Part shown: positions 34,815-47,640 of the stretch, one piece after another
Numbering within the stretch: the stretch's first letter is position 1
Layout of the letters: the number at the start of each line of letters is the position of its first letter
From: Rehmannia glutinosa
Taxonomy: Eukaryota > Streptophyta > Magnoliopsida > Lamiales > Orobanchaceae
Direction of reading: 5' to 3'
Assembly: GCA_016081115.2 (NCBI GenBank)
Contig: JABTTQ020002616.1
Coordinates: 124,001-188,000 of the forward strand
DNA: 64,000 nt
Position numbers and translations under genes: made by a program
The notes under the pieces: generated by a model
Database searches by the model: none
What the model was told of the DNA's origin: nothing
What the model saw: only the letters and a program-made list of their open reading frames with translations

Positions 34815-35514
34815 TTTCGTGAGACTGTCTCACAAGTCAAAATCCGAGAGATGAAGCCCCACACTAAAAACCCAACATCTAAATCCATACTCAATCCCTT
34901 ACAAGCCATAGAATTAAAAAAAATGTCCGCTACATCTTCCAGGAATGTTCATCATCTTCTCCAAATTTTGGTCGCCCCCAACACCTCCTCCGTTCACTTA
35001 TGTTGAGTCCATTGGGAAATTCACCGTCTCAAATGATGAAAGTGTCCTAAAGACTCTCTAATTTCGCCATGCCAACAAGGGGACCCTTATTTATCCTATG
35101 TTCTCTTTGAATCTCATCTTCTATGAAAAGCTAATATTTTCTTGCAATGCATGTGAGTGAGCACTACCACGAGATATTTGAGTTTGTTAAATAATTATAT
35201 CCTAGTCATCATCTTTATTTGTTGAATAATTGTATCCTTCTCACGTATTAATTTTTTTTTTTCCTATTTAATTTCTTTAATTTAAGTTTATTTGTTTATT
35301 GTGTAGTATTTTCTTGTTTTCACTTATTCTTATCCGCCTCCTGTTTTCAAGTTGGAACTTGTACGACTCCAACCCTATAATGGACATTGATTTCATGCTC
35401 TTCTCATAGTTATATCACGAGAAAAAAATATTGAGTCCACGGAAAAAAACTAATACCTTTTAGGATTCTACTAATATAGTTGACGGGGAAAAGCTAATAT
35501 TTTTCTCGAAAAAC
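34815..35514. other. Unassigned DNA between U6 copy and SIRE LTRs
   Basis: No supported gene. A GAGACTGTCTCACAAGT fold-back word is at about 34820. One frame near 35008-35160 reads through F-T-V-S-N-D-E-S-V-L-K-T-L and later F-S-C-N-A-C-E, faintly reminiscent of C/H-rich DC1-type plant proteins, but it is too short and broken to call. The word AAAAGCTAATATTTT occurs twice (35127 and 35490). Confidence 0.25.
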
Positions 35515-36956
35515 CGTAGGTCCCTAGGGGTGTAAAGTTAAGTCTAGAAGGGGGTGGGGTTGAATAAAGTTAACCAATTTTTCGATTTTGATCTTAAATC
35601 GAGTTTTTACACAAGTAAACAACTTAGTCCTTTTGTGATTAGGTTCAATCTCAACATGAGAGTTAACCACTCAATAGACTCGATTGAGCTATTGATAGAG
35701 TAACTCAAATTTGAGTGAAGTGAGATCTTTTAAAAATACAATTTACTTGGTTTTATAGCGGAAGTTTTATACCCTTTTTGTAAAATGGTTTTCAAAGACT
35801 TGTTTTTAGCTTAAGTTATCATCAGTTGAATTGAGCAAATATATATCGACAGAGTAAATGTGCAAAATTAAAATATCGAATATAAAAGACACAAGGCAAT
35901 TTTATAGCGGTTGGAAGATGAGGTAATTCCTCTACTCCACTCTTCGCCAACTCTTGGAGGTAATCCACTAATGCAATTTGTTACAAAATGGATACAACAG
36001 TCCAAGTAGGCCTTGATCACACAGTGGCTCTACTCTTGGGACTCGGCTTCTTCGTAAAGGCAAATTGTCTCACTACTTTATCTCCTTCAAACCCGTCGGA
36101 CTTGATCATGGCCCTCGATGGATTCGAGCAGCTTCTAACTTGAACCTCAATGCACTTTCTTTACTTTGTGGGAGTGCGAGACCCTTTGTTCTTGAAAACA
36201 ACTTTTCCTCTTCAACGAGTTGAAGTTTTTCTTCCTTCACTGATGTATTGGATAGATTCACTTGAATGTAGGCTTGAGGATTAGAATGAATAACTTGAGA
36301 GTGTTATGAAGATTTGTTTTTTCAGATTGCTTGTGTGTTTTATACTTCTCTCATGTTTATTCCTCAAAGATTTTATAGTGACGAGTTTGGAAAAGTGTCA
36401 GTTCAAGAGATATACATTTTAGAAACTTTGCTTCTTGATCGTTGGCTTGTCTTGTTGTGCAATATTTGATGTTGACCATTACTTAAATTAATGTTCCGCA
36501 GCTTCCTCAAACGCCGCAGTTTTCTTCAAACATCCCATTGGTTCTCGCCTTCTTGCACTATTTCAGCCAAGAAAGCTTTAAGGTTGCAGTGTCCTGTCCC
36601 CTTACGATTTTGGGTAAGTCTTTGACTTTTCATTCCAATGGATGTCTTGACTTTCTTCGAGTCCTTAAGCTTATTTACCCTTTTATTGAGTCTTCTCCAT
36701 ACATCCGAGATGACTGTTGTCCGCCGACGACACTTCTTTTTACTTGACCGATACTTTTCTTGGATACTTAGTCGAACTTTCATTGATTCTACAATGCATC
36801 CTTGATCAACTTCGCGATATTCAACTTGGCGACTTCTTTTCAAACTTATATTTCATATCTATTACATTGTTGAAATACAACATAAAATGGGGTGCCAACA
36901 TTCTAATCTAAGTTTTACATGCATCATCAAAATCTATACAAATAAATTTCCCAACA
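35515..36956 (-). repeat. SIRE-family LTR, first of a head-to-tail pair
   Basis: 1442 bp. Read on the minus strand it starts TGTTGGGAAATTT (36956) and ends ...GACCTACG (35515), with the terminal CA mutated to CG. It is homologous to the other family LTRs. Confidence 0.85.
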
Positions 36957-37158
36957 ATTTCCCCTTTTTGATGATGCCTAAACTCAAATAAATTACAACA
37001 GTAAAATTGCTTAAAAAGACTGATTGTAAGAATTTGTCATTTTATTGAAATGATCATTTTGACATACATGTACTTACATTATTTTTGTGTATTTACAAAT
37101 ATTGTAAAGATACAACAAAATTTTGCAGGTCTCTTACCGTCTCTCTCGCTTGCTCCTT
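36957..37158 (-). other. Remnant of SIRE 3' UTR with polypurine tract
   Basis: About 200 bp homologous to the 3' untranslated end of the family: on the minus strand AAAAAGGGGAAAT then the LTR start. The counterpart lies at 38559-38800 and 15522-15724. It is cut off at 37159 by another LTR, so the left LTR has almost no internal region of its own. Confidence 0.7.
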
Positions 37159-38558
37159 TGTAGGTCCAAGGGTGATAAGTAAAGTTTAGAAGGGGGTTGA
37201 ATAAACTTTACCAATTTTTTGGATTTTAGTCCCTTTAACAATTCGAGTTGACTCAAGTAAGCTAAGTCCTTGAGGGACAACTAGGTTTGTTTACACATCA
37301 AAGTTACCCACTCGATTTGTTGATAGTATAACTTATTTGTTTTTAGCTAACACTTTAGAAGCGATTGGCTTGGTTTTTAATATCGTGGACATTCACTCTT
37401 AGATTTTTTAGTATGTTTTTCAATACTTATTTTAGCGAGTTGTTATCGTGAGACTTAAGCAATTTAACTAACAACAAATATAAAGATAATGCAAGAAATT
37501 AATTGTTTAGAATGTAAAAGAACAAAAGCAATTATAGTGGTTCGATGATGGGGTAATTCCTCTAATCCACTTTTCTCCAACCCCCGGAGGAATCCACTAA
37601 GTAACTTGACTTGGTTACCAAGTAGTTATCGATCCGAGTCGCCTTTGATCACACACTAGCTGCTCCGGGACTCGAACTTTCTTCACAAAACGGTTGCCTG
37701 CTACTTGACTTCCTTCAAACCTATGGACTTAATCGCTTATCTCTCCAACGGGTTCAAAGCTCCGGTTTGATGGAACCTTACTACACCTCCTTCAACCTTG
37801 GATAGTAGACCCCTTGTTCTTGATAACAAGTTTTTCTCTTCAATCGATGAAGTTGTCTTTCTTTCACAGAGTGTGTTGGATCGACTTCCTTCGAGTATAA
37901 GCTTGAGGATATTCTTATAATACTTGATAGATATCGCTTTGCAGATTATTGCTTGAATGCTTGATAGTCTATGTAGATTGGAACCTTATCTCAAATGACT
38001 CATCACCTTTTATAGTGCACATTTGAAAATATGTCTGTTGAAGAGATAGGCACATTTTTCAAACAACACGCACATTGTTGTTCTGGTCTTGTCTTGCAAC
38101 ATTGATAGAGATCGAACCTTGAACTTATGCTCGCAACCTTTCCTTAGCCTCTCTGAATATCAGGTGCATCCCATTAGTTTCTTGCTTTTTGCACTCTTTC
38201 AAGCAAAACATCTTTATTCCGACATTCGCACATACCTATTTCCAAAGCAAAACATTGACTTAACTTGACAACATATCTATTTCAGCTTTTTCGAGTCCTA
38301 TCTATTGCATACCTCTTTGACATTCAATTCCAATCATTTTGGAATGACTTTGTTGTCACCCCGCCTAAGACAACTTTTTTGTCACTTGATCTGAACTTCA
38401 CTTCACTTGGTTGAGTCTTGTGATCTTCAACTTACCGCTTTGACAAGCATATATAACCCTATCTATGACAAGTTGACTTACATTTGAATTGGGGTGCCAA
38501 CTTCATAATCTATGTTTTACATGGTATCATCAAAATCTATACATTAATTTTCCCAACA
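37159..38558 (-). repeat. SIRE-like copy C 3' LTR
   Basis: 1400 bp, minus strand TGTTGGGAAAATT (38558) to GGACCTACA (37159). It is followed on the right by its own polypurine tract (38559-38572) and the copy C internal region. It sits inside the 3' UTR remnant of the preceding LTR in the same orientation. Confidence 0.9.
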
Positions 38559-38799
38559 ATTTTTCCCTTTTTGATGATGCCAAAACTTAAATAAATAGCA
38601 AAATAAATAGTGCGTAAAATAAAGAATGATTGTGTATAATATGTCATTTTATTGAATATATCATTCTTTGCGATTTTACAACGCTTTTTCAATGTATAAA
38701 CTATACAAGGTACCAGGGTATAACTTATCTCGGATCATACACGAGTTCTTACAAGTGTGTGTATTTACAATTAAGTAAAATACAACATGGAGGGGTTCG
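38559..38799 (-). other. 3' UTR and polypurine tract of copy C
   Basis: On the minus strand the purine run AAAAAGGGAAAAAT abuts the LTR. The rest matches the family 3' UTR, including TATTTTATTTAAGTTTTGGC-type sequence. No gene. Confidence 0.7.
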
Positions 38800-41700
38800 A
38801 TTGTCTTCAACGCCCGGCCGTCAGCTTTTCTCTTAGTATCCTCATCCGCTCTTCTTTGATCTTCTTGACTCTTCTCATTTTCTATCTTCCTCTTTCTCTT
38901 TTCTTCTTTTTTAGGCTCTTTTTGCCGCAAGGTCCTCTAGCCTCTGTTTGTCTTTCTTTCCATTCACGATCAAACCTAGAATTTTATTCCTCTTGCCTCC
39001 TTCTAACTTCTTCATTCTTCCCGGTCACCTCTCCGTTTGATAAGTCATCCACCCAAGCCCAAGAGATCAACTATTTCTTCTCAAGGAATTACATAACGAA
39101 CATCCTTAGGCCTTGGCCGTGGTGAAGTACCTTTGCCTCTTCCACCATCACCATACCTTCCCAATCCCCTTCCCAGTCCGCTCCTCCTCTCCGGGAATGT
39201 ACTGAGGTTATAACCTTGAAGTATCTTCGCTACTCAAGTCCGCCGCTTCTCGGCTCTTTGACATAGCTTTAAACCCTTCTCACGGTACAAATCTCATGAT
39301 TGAGGTAGAGTCATTCCTCTTAAAAAACCATCTAATGAAAGATTTTGAAATTCCTCTAAGGATCTTGGCTCGGATCCCGCACTGAGATAACTAACTCCCG
39401 AGGAGGCTTCACAAGGGGAGTCCTTCAAGAATCCAAATTGGGGGCCATCGAACTTAGCTTTTAAGCTTTCGATCTGTCATGTTGCTTTCACTTACTTTCT
39501 CAAAATCAGCCTCAATGGCTTCTCGAGACTTTTGATCTTGAAAGCCAATGCGACTTTCTCTTCTATTAATAGATCTTGTGCGGTGACTCGGGAGAGGCGG
39601 TGATCAACCAAGTTTAGGGGTTTGGGCAACCATAATCTTCAAGTGAGGTTTCTTCATCTCACTTCCTTTCTCCTTACTACTAGCTTCCCTTGCTACTCTC
39701 TCTTCCCCTTTTGGCATCATCACCGGGAGGGAGATTCGACCGAGAGGATACTCCTAGGATAAGATATAGTTTCTTGTTAGTCATGTCCATCTTTTTAAGA
39801 CTTGCGGAGTGTGTTGTTCAACTCGATCCTAGAGCCTTCATCTCACCGCCATCGCCTTCATTTATGTTTGCATCACCATTATTTACGTTCTCATGGTGGC
39901 TTCAGTTTTTAGAAAGTCGGCCTTATTATGTGCCTTCAAAGAACAACTCCATATCATTTTATGTGACCGGTCCATCATAAAGATGTGATCCTCTGTCTCT
40001 TCCGAAATTTGGCGTTCTTTGCGTTCCAAATTACCATCCTGGTAAATAGAGACTTGAAATATGTAACATGCTCATGCTCGAGTGCTTTTTTATCGTGTTG
40101 TCCATTACCCGATCCTCAACACATCCCTCGGATATCTCCCGTGATCTTTGCATCCATGTTGTCCAACCATTGGTTAAGTCGCAAATTCTCTTTCCATGTT
40201 TTCAATTTCAAAGACATATGGCCTTGAAAGCTTTTTTAAGTCAAGTCGGCCGCATGAGTGGATGCTCCTCGCGCCATACAACATTGAAGTCAAAACCAAA
40301 TGGTACCATTGTATGATCATCCGGAGTTCCAATCTCTTCAGAGACTTGGATAGTGTATCTTGCACTCTAAGCGGTGACTCTATCTCCAAGGGTACTTCTT
40401 CCACAAATGGGAAGTACTCCGCAAGAAGACCCTCAAGGAAAATGGGGATTTTCCCCTTCCGCTTCAGGAGATTTACCATTTCCCTTTAAATGTTCTTCAA
40501 CTATGTGTGCTTCAAATTGTCTCGGCGTCATCGGCATCTTCAGAAATTGTGTTAGCCGAGCCGATCGACCTTCGATTGTCTTAATAGCTTCATTGTCATC
40601 ATTTGATTCTTCCATATGAGTATTCTATTCCTCACCGACTTACGTAAAGGCCCCTTTGTCACTTGCCTTTCTTCGTTGCGCCAAGGCCTCCTCAACGATT
40701 GGGTCCTCCTTAGGTTTGTCTTTAGGAGTGGACTCACACTTCGTCTTCTGTCTCTAGAAATTCCACGTCTTTCCGAGAGTCATGTAATGCATACACTTCT
40801 TATTAACCTTTCTTACCCATGGAAGTCTCAACCTCCACTGGGCATTCATTACCCTCAGTCTCTCAACCACCGATGGGCCTTCTACATTCTCTTTTGCGGT
40901 CTTAACCGCAACAGGGGTCTTCAACAATCCCTTCAGCAGAGTGAGTTGCTTTAAGGTCTTCTCGTGTGGCATTCTTTAAGGTATCAACCTCTCGGATTTC
41001 ACTTTTAGAGCCAGGAGTCTCAACTCCCATGGCTTCCATTCCATCATTTGCCTCGGCCGCATCAACGGCTTCATCGGCCCGCAATGCAATTAGGATTTCA
41101 AAGAGAGATAGTCGGAACCATCCGAGTGTCGTCACCCTACTCTAATTTATGTCGATATCCTTACCTTCGCCTCCAAACTCCTTATGAGTGTTGTCTCTAA
41201 TAGCCTCCTCCAACCCAATCGTGGCGGTATCAATTTTCCCCTCACTGGTGCACCAATTGAGTCTCGAAGGTGGGGTCACTAGAAAGCCGAGACTAAACTT
41301 CTTTTTCATGTGAGTGATCAATCGATAAAGGGGTGTCACAACACCTTCTTCGTGGGGCAGCTAGGCTAAGGTGCCCTCTTCTTCTCTCGTCCTTAGCTTC
41401 ATCGCCAATTCTCCTAATATCTTATTCCTCATAATGCACTTGGTGAGGTGATAACATCGATCACCCTCACCATCTCCATAATATCAGGGCTAGGAGAGAT
41501 CATAATCAAAGATGACTCTCTTGGTCCCGTTTGCAATTTCTTCTCTTGCAGCTCTTTGGATTCTTTAAGTGCTTGCTTCAACTTAGCTCTCTCAACTCCA
41601 TCACAGGTCCTTCTCCTCTTCATCACCGATCTTTGGGCCGATTGCAAAGCACTTACAGGCACACCATCAAAGGGGCCAGGTTGAGGTTACTTCGATTTCT

Positions 41701-43328
41701 CAACTTCCTTTGGCTTTCCTTTACACTTCTCCTCATCCTTCTTTTGTTATAGGATGTTTGTTCAATAATTTGGGTCCAAACGAATGGCTCATAATGTTTC
41801 CCAAAAAGCTCGGGGAGTTCTTCTTCCTCGTCAATAAACTTTGGCTCGGAATTGACCTCGGCATAACTTAACTTCCAAATTCTCCATGCATAGAGCCTCT
41901 CATGTAAATCCCAAGATACTGGAGATAACATGATAAGGTCATCATCCTCATCATCTTCATGCATTCGCTCTAGAGGAGCCCTCTCCTCCTCGAGTTGTTC
42001 TAGCATCTATCTCGAGGAGAGCGCACATCTAACTCATCTCCTTGGTCATTTGTCTTGACTTCTATTTCTTGACTATCCCCCACGACAACTGTCTCCTCCA
42101 AATTCTATTGCGTATCTACAACAGATTTCTTCCAAATTCTCGTTGTTCACCAATAACAATATCCTTTTCCTCGGTGGTCTCCACACCACTCGTTTCTTTC
42201 ATAGACTTGTTGCTCTTCCTCAACAAAGATCCTTCTCGAAATTCGTGCTAGAGACTCAAATTTGGCTTAGCTAGGGCAGACTTCCTCACAAGTCTGCGTC
42301 TCTTGGTCTTGACTAGAGGAACCTCATTCTCTTCTTGTTCTTCTTCTATGGCGGTGGCTCTACCACTTTCATCTTCTTTGTCTTAGCTTGGTCAAAAGAC
42401 GGCCGACGGTGAAAGCATTTCTTCTTTACGATAGGAGAAGGTGCATGGGATTCCTTCTCTCTCTCGACCGCACAGCAGGAGCGGGTTCTTCAACGGCTAC
42501 GGGGTAGGTGTTGAATTTCTTTGCAAGGGCCTTCTTCTTCTTCTTGCGTATAGGCTTAGGAGATGGAGCCTTAGCGATCGCTAGATTGTGTCCTCAAAAG
42601 ACAGAGTCGCCTAATTCCCCTTCACTCATATCAGCTTTTCTAGCATGGGCTTGTCTTTGGGAAGCTAATAGTTTGGCCCTAAACATCTTTTTCTTTATGT
42701 GGAAGGGTTTCCCATTCGGAGAGGAATGCCCTTCACCTCCATCAAGTGGCCTATCACTAGGCCATATCAGCGGACTCGAGCGGTCGACATCATTGATGGT
42801 CTTGTTCATCACATTCTCGCATATCTTGCCAAAGATTAACTCGGCCTAGTTCACCTTCTTTTCTTCCAAAATAGCGAATCATGTCCGACTTAGTCTTGAC
42901 GGTGATTGAAAGCGCCAAACTTCATGTCTACACTCTTAGCTACCACATCCATGAGCTTGTGGTAATCCTCCTTGATCAAAGACTTCTTAGCGGTGTGGTA
43001 GGCGGCTTCGGTGAGTTTGGCTTCGCAATATCCTTCCATGCAAAGCATCCAGGTTTATGTCCTTCTTTGTGATCTCCTTTAAACTAGACAAAGGCGGATG
43101 ACGAGTTTGCGGCTAAGTCTGCAGCAGATTATTTTTATATCTCTGTTGTGGACCGATAAGCGAATCTCATCATCGTGAACCTCAACGTTCACGTAGAACA
43201 TCGCCATTTCTTCCGGATAAGTGTGTGAAAACTCCATTGAAAGAAGCTACTTAAGACCAATCCGAAATCCACTATAGAACCAGTGTGGATTTTCTCACCA
43301 TCTTCACGTAATCGTAAGTAAGAGCCAT
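38800..43328 (-). pseudogene. Large additional ORF (aORF) of SIRE-like copy C, broken
   Basis: ATG at 43328: M-A-L-T-Y-D-Y-V-K, followed by the same N-terminal domain as copies A and D. Conserved patches are V-D-M-K-F-G near 42925, L-I-W-P-S-D-R-P-L-D-G-G-E-G-H near 42760 and G-K-P-F-H-I-K-K-K-M-F-R-A-K-L near 42700. The central part is acidic (E-E-E-L-P-E-L-F-G-K near 41820) with S-P-D-I-M-E-M-V-R-V-I-D near 41480. The C-terminus is lysine/arginine-rich (K-R-K-I-E-N-E-K near 38880). Lysine-rich clusters could act as nuclear signals. Many frameshifts. The pol genes normally upstream are absent. Confidence 0.6.
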
Positions 43329-43382
43329 TTCGAGCTTAAAACTTGAATATTTGAACGGAAAAGGAACTAGGGTTTTGCATTC

Positions 43383-44575
43383 ATCCACCGGAGTAGTCAT
43401 CTTCACCGCTTATCCGACTCAAACCTAGTTCTTTACACATGGTTGTGTCGTGATATCCATGCCAACATGGATTTCTTCTTTTCTTGTCTTCTTTCTCTAA
43501 AGACCTTTCTTTATTCTTCATTAATATACATGTTGAATGGTGGATAGGGACAATCAACAGCAAAATGTCCTAGTTGTCTACAATTCCAACACAGGTTTTC
43601 ATCTCTCTCAAGGTCGCTCTTTCGGCTCTCGACGATTATCTCGCTCTCCGATATTCGGTCCTTTGATGATCGACTCTCTTCGGTGGTTTGTCCTCAATTG
43701 CTTTGGAAGGTGTTGAGTGTCTCTGGATGATTCACCTAGTTTCTCTTGTAGTTCTTATTGAAGAACTTGTTGAATCTTTTCCCTATTAGGGAAATCTCCT
43801 CCTGGTCTATGGCTTCTTTGGATTCAACTCTCTTTGATTCACCCGCCATATGTGCAACTGTCTTGGGTACAACTGTCTCTTCTTCTTGTTCTTTTCTTCT
43901 TAGTTCAAACTCATAGGCTTTAAGGTCTAAGAACAACTCATGGTTGGATGTTCGGTAAGGTACATAGAGTGTCTCAAAGCCATAACCTTCATTTCCCACT
44001 CGGTTGGGAGAGACCTTAGAATTTTCATACACATTTCTTCTCGTGTATATTCTTTTCCTAGAGATGAGAGCTTATTAGTTATCTATGTGAATCGGCATGC
44101 AATTGATCCAAACTCTCACTGCAAGCATTTCAAAATTTTCAAATTTTTGAACAACAACAGTCAATTTATTTCCTTTGAATTGGTTAGACCCTTCACAAAT
44201 TAAGGTTAGTTTTTCCCAAATCTCGTTGGCCGTTTTACAAGATTTGACTTGATTAAATATGACTTATCAAGAGATTTATATAATATACCCTTGGCAACAT
44301 TGTCCAAGTTATATCTCTTCCTATCTTTATTCGCCCTTCGCAACGTGGCTTTTCCACCATAGCAGTCAGGCTCTGCGCAGTGCATCATATTCTCCTTGAT
44401 AGGACCAACCCTTCTTACAGATTGTATTGACTTTTAGAATTAGTAGTGGCCCATCCTCAATGATGAAAAACATCTCATCGTGTAAGGTTGAAAGATGAGC
44501 CGCATACGTATTTTCCAATCATCAAATTCCTCAACAAAGTGAACATTGGAATGCGATGTGTCTTTTATTGATCAT
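43383..44575 (-). pseudogene. gag: Gag of SIRE-like copy C, no pol between it and the aORF
   Basis: Minus strand. The UBN2-type region ends near 44200. Then F-P-N-R-V-G-type sequence near 44010, T-S-N-H-E-L-F-L-D-L-K-A-Y-E-F-E-L-R-R-K near 43950-43890, and K-R-F-N-K-F-F-N-K-N-Y-K-R-N near 43780. A broken zinc-knuckle region is at about 43560-43600. Gag then stops at about 43383, only some 55 nt before the aORF start, so protease, integrase, RT and RNase H are deleted. The 5' end is cut at about 44575, before the start codon, and there is no 5' LTR. Confidence 0.75.
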
Positions 44576-46440
44576 GCTTAGTAGTTGATTCTACATCGAT
44601 ACTTGGATAGTAAGTCCGGAGCCGATAATCATATCTCGCAATACATTGCGGGGTTCCTAGTAACCATGGAGCTCAATGAAGGAGAACATACTCTCGGGGT
44701 TGCACAGGTGTTGTGGTGTCTCGCAAAGCGCCGTTGGAGTTGTTTATCTTTATTTTAACAATAATCAACATTTGCTTTTGAAGAATTGTTATTATGTCAA
44801 AGGTATTCGAAATTTAATTTATGTTGCTTTATTATTTAAACATGGATATTATGTCCATTTTTCATTAATGGCGGTTGATATTACCTTGAATAAAGCTCTT
44901 ATTTGTAAGGGACATGTGAATAATGATTTGTATATTTTGAAACCATCGACAACTCATTGCACCACACTACATCTAACAAAGGCATGAAGTTATATCTTAC
45001 TAATGAGACTTATTTGTGGCACCTAAGACTTGATCCTATTAACCTTGATAGGATTCAAAGACTAGTAATGGATGGTCCTTTAAGTGATTTAAAGGTAGAA
45101 TCCCTACTAGTATGTGAATCTTGTCGAAAGGTAAAATGACTAAGAGGTCTTTTACTTCTATATGGCTTAGGGCCAAAGAAGTCTTGGAATTAGTACACTC
45201 GATGTATGTGGACCTATTAGTGTCCAAGATAGAGGTGGATATGAGTATTTAATCACTTTCATTCGGTGACTACTCACGATACGTTTATGTTAACCTAATG
45301 GCTCGCAAGTCTGAAGCACTTGAGAAATTCAAGGAATTCAGAACGAGTAAAAGCAATTAGGTAAGAGCATAAAGATACTTTGATCGATCGAGGTGGGGAG
45401 TATCTATCCAATGACTTTAGAACATACCTATCAAAAAATGGGATTTTATCCGAGTTGAGCGCACAGTACTCCCAACAGAATGATGTCTTAGAAAGGAGAA
45501 ACAGGACCTTGTTAGACATGGTGAGATCTATGCTTGGCTTCTCTACTCTTGCTACATCCTTTTGGGGATATGCTATACAAACTGCGATATACTTATTGAA
45601 TATGGTTCTTTCTAAATTTGTCCTTAAGACTAAGGGTGTGCACAATTCGATAATCGGTCGAATCGAATCGGAACCAAAAATTCGGTTTGAACCAAAACTG
45701 AACCAAAAAATTTGGTTCGATTTTTGGTTTTCATATTTTTAGAATTTTGGGTTTTGGTTCGGTTCGATTTTTGGAAACCGGTTAATCAAACCGACCAAAA
45801 AACCGAAATATGTATATATATATGTATCTACAAGTTGCTAACTTGAATAGCAACTCCCAAAAAAAAAAGCAATTTTTCATTCTAAAAAATCGACAGAGAC
45901 CGAGATCCGAAAATAACCCCTCGAGTCCTCACTCCTGGGGTGTTTGTTCGCCTAAGATCTCATGCAAGATACATAACTTGGTATGTCTGTTCATCTAATA
46001 TGACCCAAGAAATTCATCTAGCATGCCTATAAATTTGACCAAAGATGTCTCTTTGTTTTTCTTTTTTTTTTTTTAAATATTTGATCAATTTGGTTTTTAA
46101 TCGAAAAATTGAAATTTTGTTCGGTTTTACCAAACCAAAATTAATAAACTCGATTTGGTTTTGGATTGGGATTTTGTCCACCAAAATTTGATTTTAGTTG
46201 ATTCGGTTTGGTGAAAGAACACCCCTACCTAAGACATCCCTAGAATTGTGGAATAGCGTAAGCTTTAATCTAAGACATATCCGATTATGGGGATGTCCCG
46301 CACATGTGCTTCAGGAAAAAGATGGAAAATATGGAATCAAGATCGAGGTATGCATTTTTATAGGTTATCCTAAGGGAACAAGAGGATATTACTTTATAGC
46401 CCTAAGGATAAAAAGTTATTTATAAGTACAAATGCAACCT
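44576..46440 (+). pseudogene. pol (INT): Pre-integrase and integrase of Tork-like copia element, split by a MITE
   Basis: Plus strand, 5' truncated. The pre-integrase zinc region Y-L-W-H-L-R-L-D-P-I-N-L-D-R-I-Q-R-L-V (about 45013-45068) leads to C-E-S-C near 45115. The core shows D-R-G-G-E-Y-L-S-N-D-F (about 45383-45417), then E-R-R-N-R-T-L-L-D-M-V-R-S-M and S-F-W-G-Y-A. The frame is interrupted at F-V-L-K-T by a 597-bp MITE (45631-46227) and resumes S-L-E-L-W-N, W-G-C-P-A-H-V-L, F-I-G-Y-P-K-G-T. The wording matches the Tork lineage of Ty1/copia. Other frameshifts are present. Confidence 0.85.
45631..46227. mobile_element. hAT-type MITE inserted in the Tork integrase
   Basis: A 597-bp element starting TAAGGGTGTGCACAATTCG and ending GAACACCCCTA. 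The flanking octamers CTTAAGAC (45623-45630) and CCTAAGAC (46228-46235) differ at one base. The ends are rich in TTCGGTTTG / CCAAAA words that pair with each other. The host integrase frame is restored in sense across the excised interval. There is no coding capacity. It is similar in terminal design to 15725-16259 but internally different. Confidence 0.8.
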
Positions 46441-47640
46441 TTTTAGAGGGTAGATATATAGAAGAAGAACGTGAATCAAAGAGTAAGGTCCTTTTGGTAG
46501 AGATGAGGAAAACCTTCCCGGTTTATTTATTCCGGTGATCCGCATGAACCTACTCACATTTTTACCGATGTTGGTAGCTAGATCTAGTGGGAGACAAACA
46601 GAGGTTCCACCTATTGTACCTACTAGATCTCCAAGACTCGAGCGGAAGAGATCATGTTCCATTGTTCGACACATTTAGGTGCTCATGATGAGAATGAGGA
46701 GCATGGTGTACAAGAGGTAGTGGGAGAACAACAACCAATTCTAATAATCCAAGAGCCTCCACCGGTTAGACGTAGTGGGAGAGTCATTAGACGCTTCTCA
46801 GATACTTGCTCTATGGAGAGTCAGCCGAGACAGTCTCCACCGAACAAGAGGAGGATCCCACTTCGTATAAAGAAGCTATGGGGGATTAAAATGTTGATCA
46901 TTGGAGGAGTGCTATGGATTCGTAAATGAAATCTATGTACACAAACTCATTCGGGATCTTGTAGACTTGCCTAATGGGGTAAAACCATGGGGTGTAAATG
47001 GGTTTACAAAAAAAAAGAAAGAGATGAGTAAAGGTAGAAACTTATAATGCTAGACTAGTCACTAAGGATTTTACCCAAAGTGAGAAGGAATCGACTATGA
47101 AGAAACCTTCTCACATGTGGCCATGTTGAAGTCTATTTGGATCCTCTTACCCATTGTAGCTCATTTTGATATTGAGGTGAGGCAAATGGGTGTCTAGACA
47201 TATTTCCTTAATGGAAGTCTTGACGAGAGCATCTATATGTGACAACCGGATGGTGTTATCCAAAAGGGTCAAGACACGAGTATACAAGTTTGAAAAAGTC
47301 CATTCATAGACTTAAACAGCATCTACATCTTGAATTTAATATTTGATCAAGTCAGAAAGAGTTAAGGATTACGGTTTTGATCAAAATCTTGATGAGCCTT
47401 GTGTCTATAAGAAAATTAAAGACAACAAGGTGACTTTTCTCATCTTTGTATGTGGATGACATTATGCTCATTGGGAATGACATAGGAATGTTAACATCAT
47501 CTTAATATTGGTTGGTACAACAGTTTGATATGAAGGGCTTGGGAGAAGCAAGTTATGTTCTAGGAATCCGAATCTTTTGAGATAGGAAGAACAAACCGAT
47601 TGCTTTATCCCAAACTTCATACATTGATAAGATCTTGGAA
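46441..47640 (+). pseudogene. pol (RT): Linker and reverse transcriptase of Tork-like element
   Basis: A variable linker (46441-46850) includes P-P-P-V-R-R-S-G-R-V-I-R-R near 46757-46796, a common border before copia RT. RT follows with K-P-W-G-V-K-W-V-Y near 46983-47008, the catalytic Y-V-D-D-I-M-L-I-G-N-D near 47450-47483, and Q-F-D-M-K-G-L-G-E-A-S-Y-V-L-G-I-R (about 47521-47571). Stops and frameshifts are scattered. RT makes cDNA in particles. Confidence 0.85.

Noticed and set aside
35008..35160. Possible DC1 (C/H-rich) host gene fragment
   Set aside because: Only two short resemblances, one internal stop and no correct Cys/His spacing; too weak to annotate as a gene.
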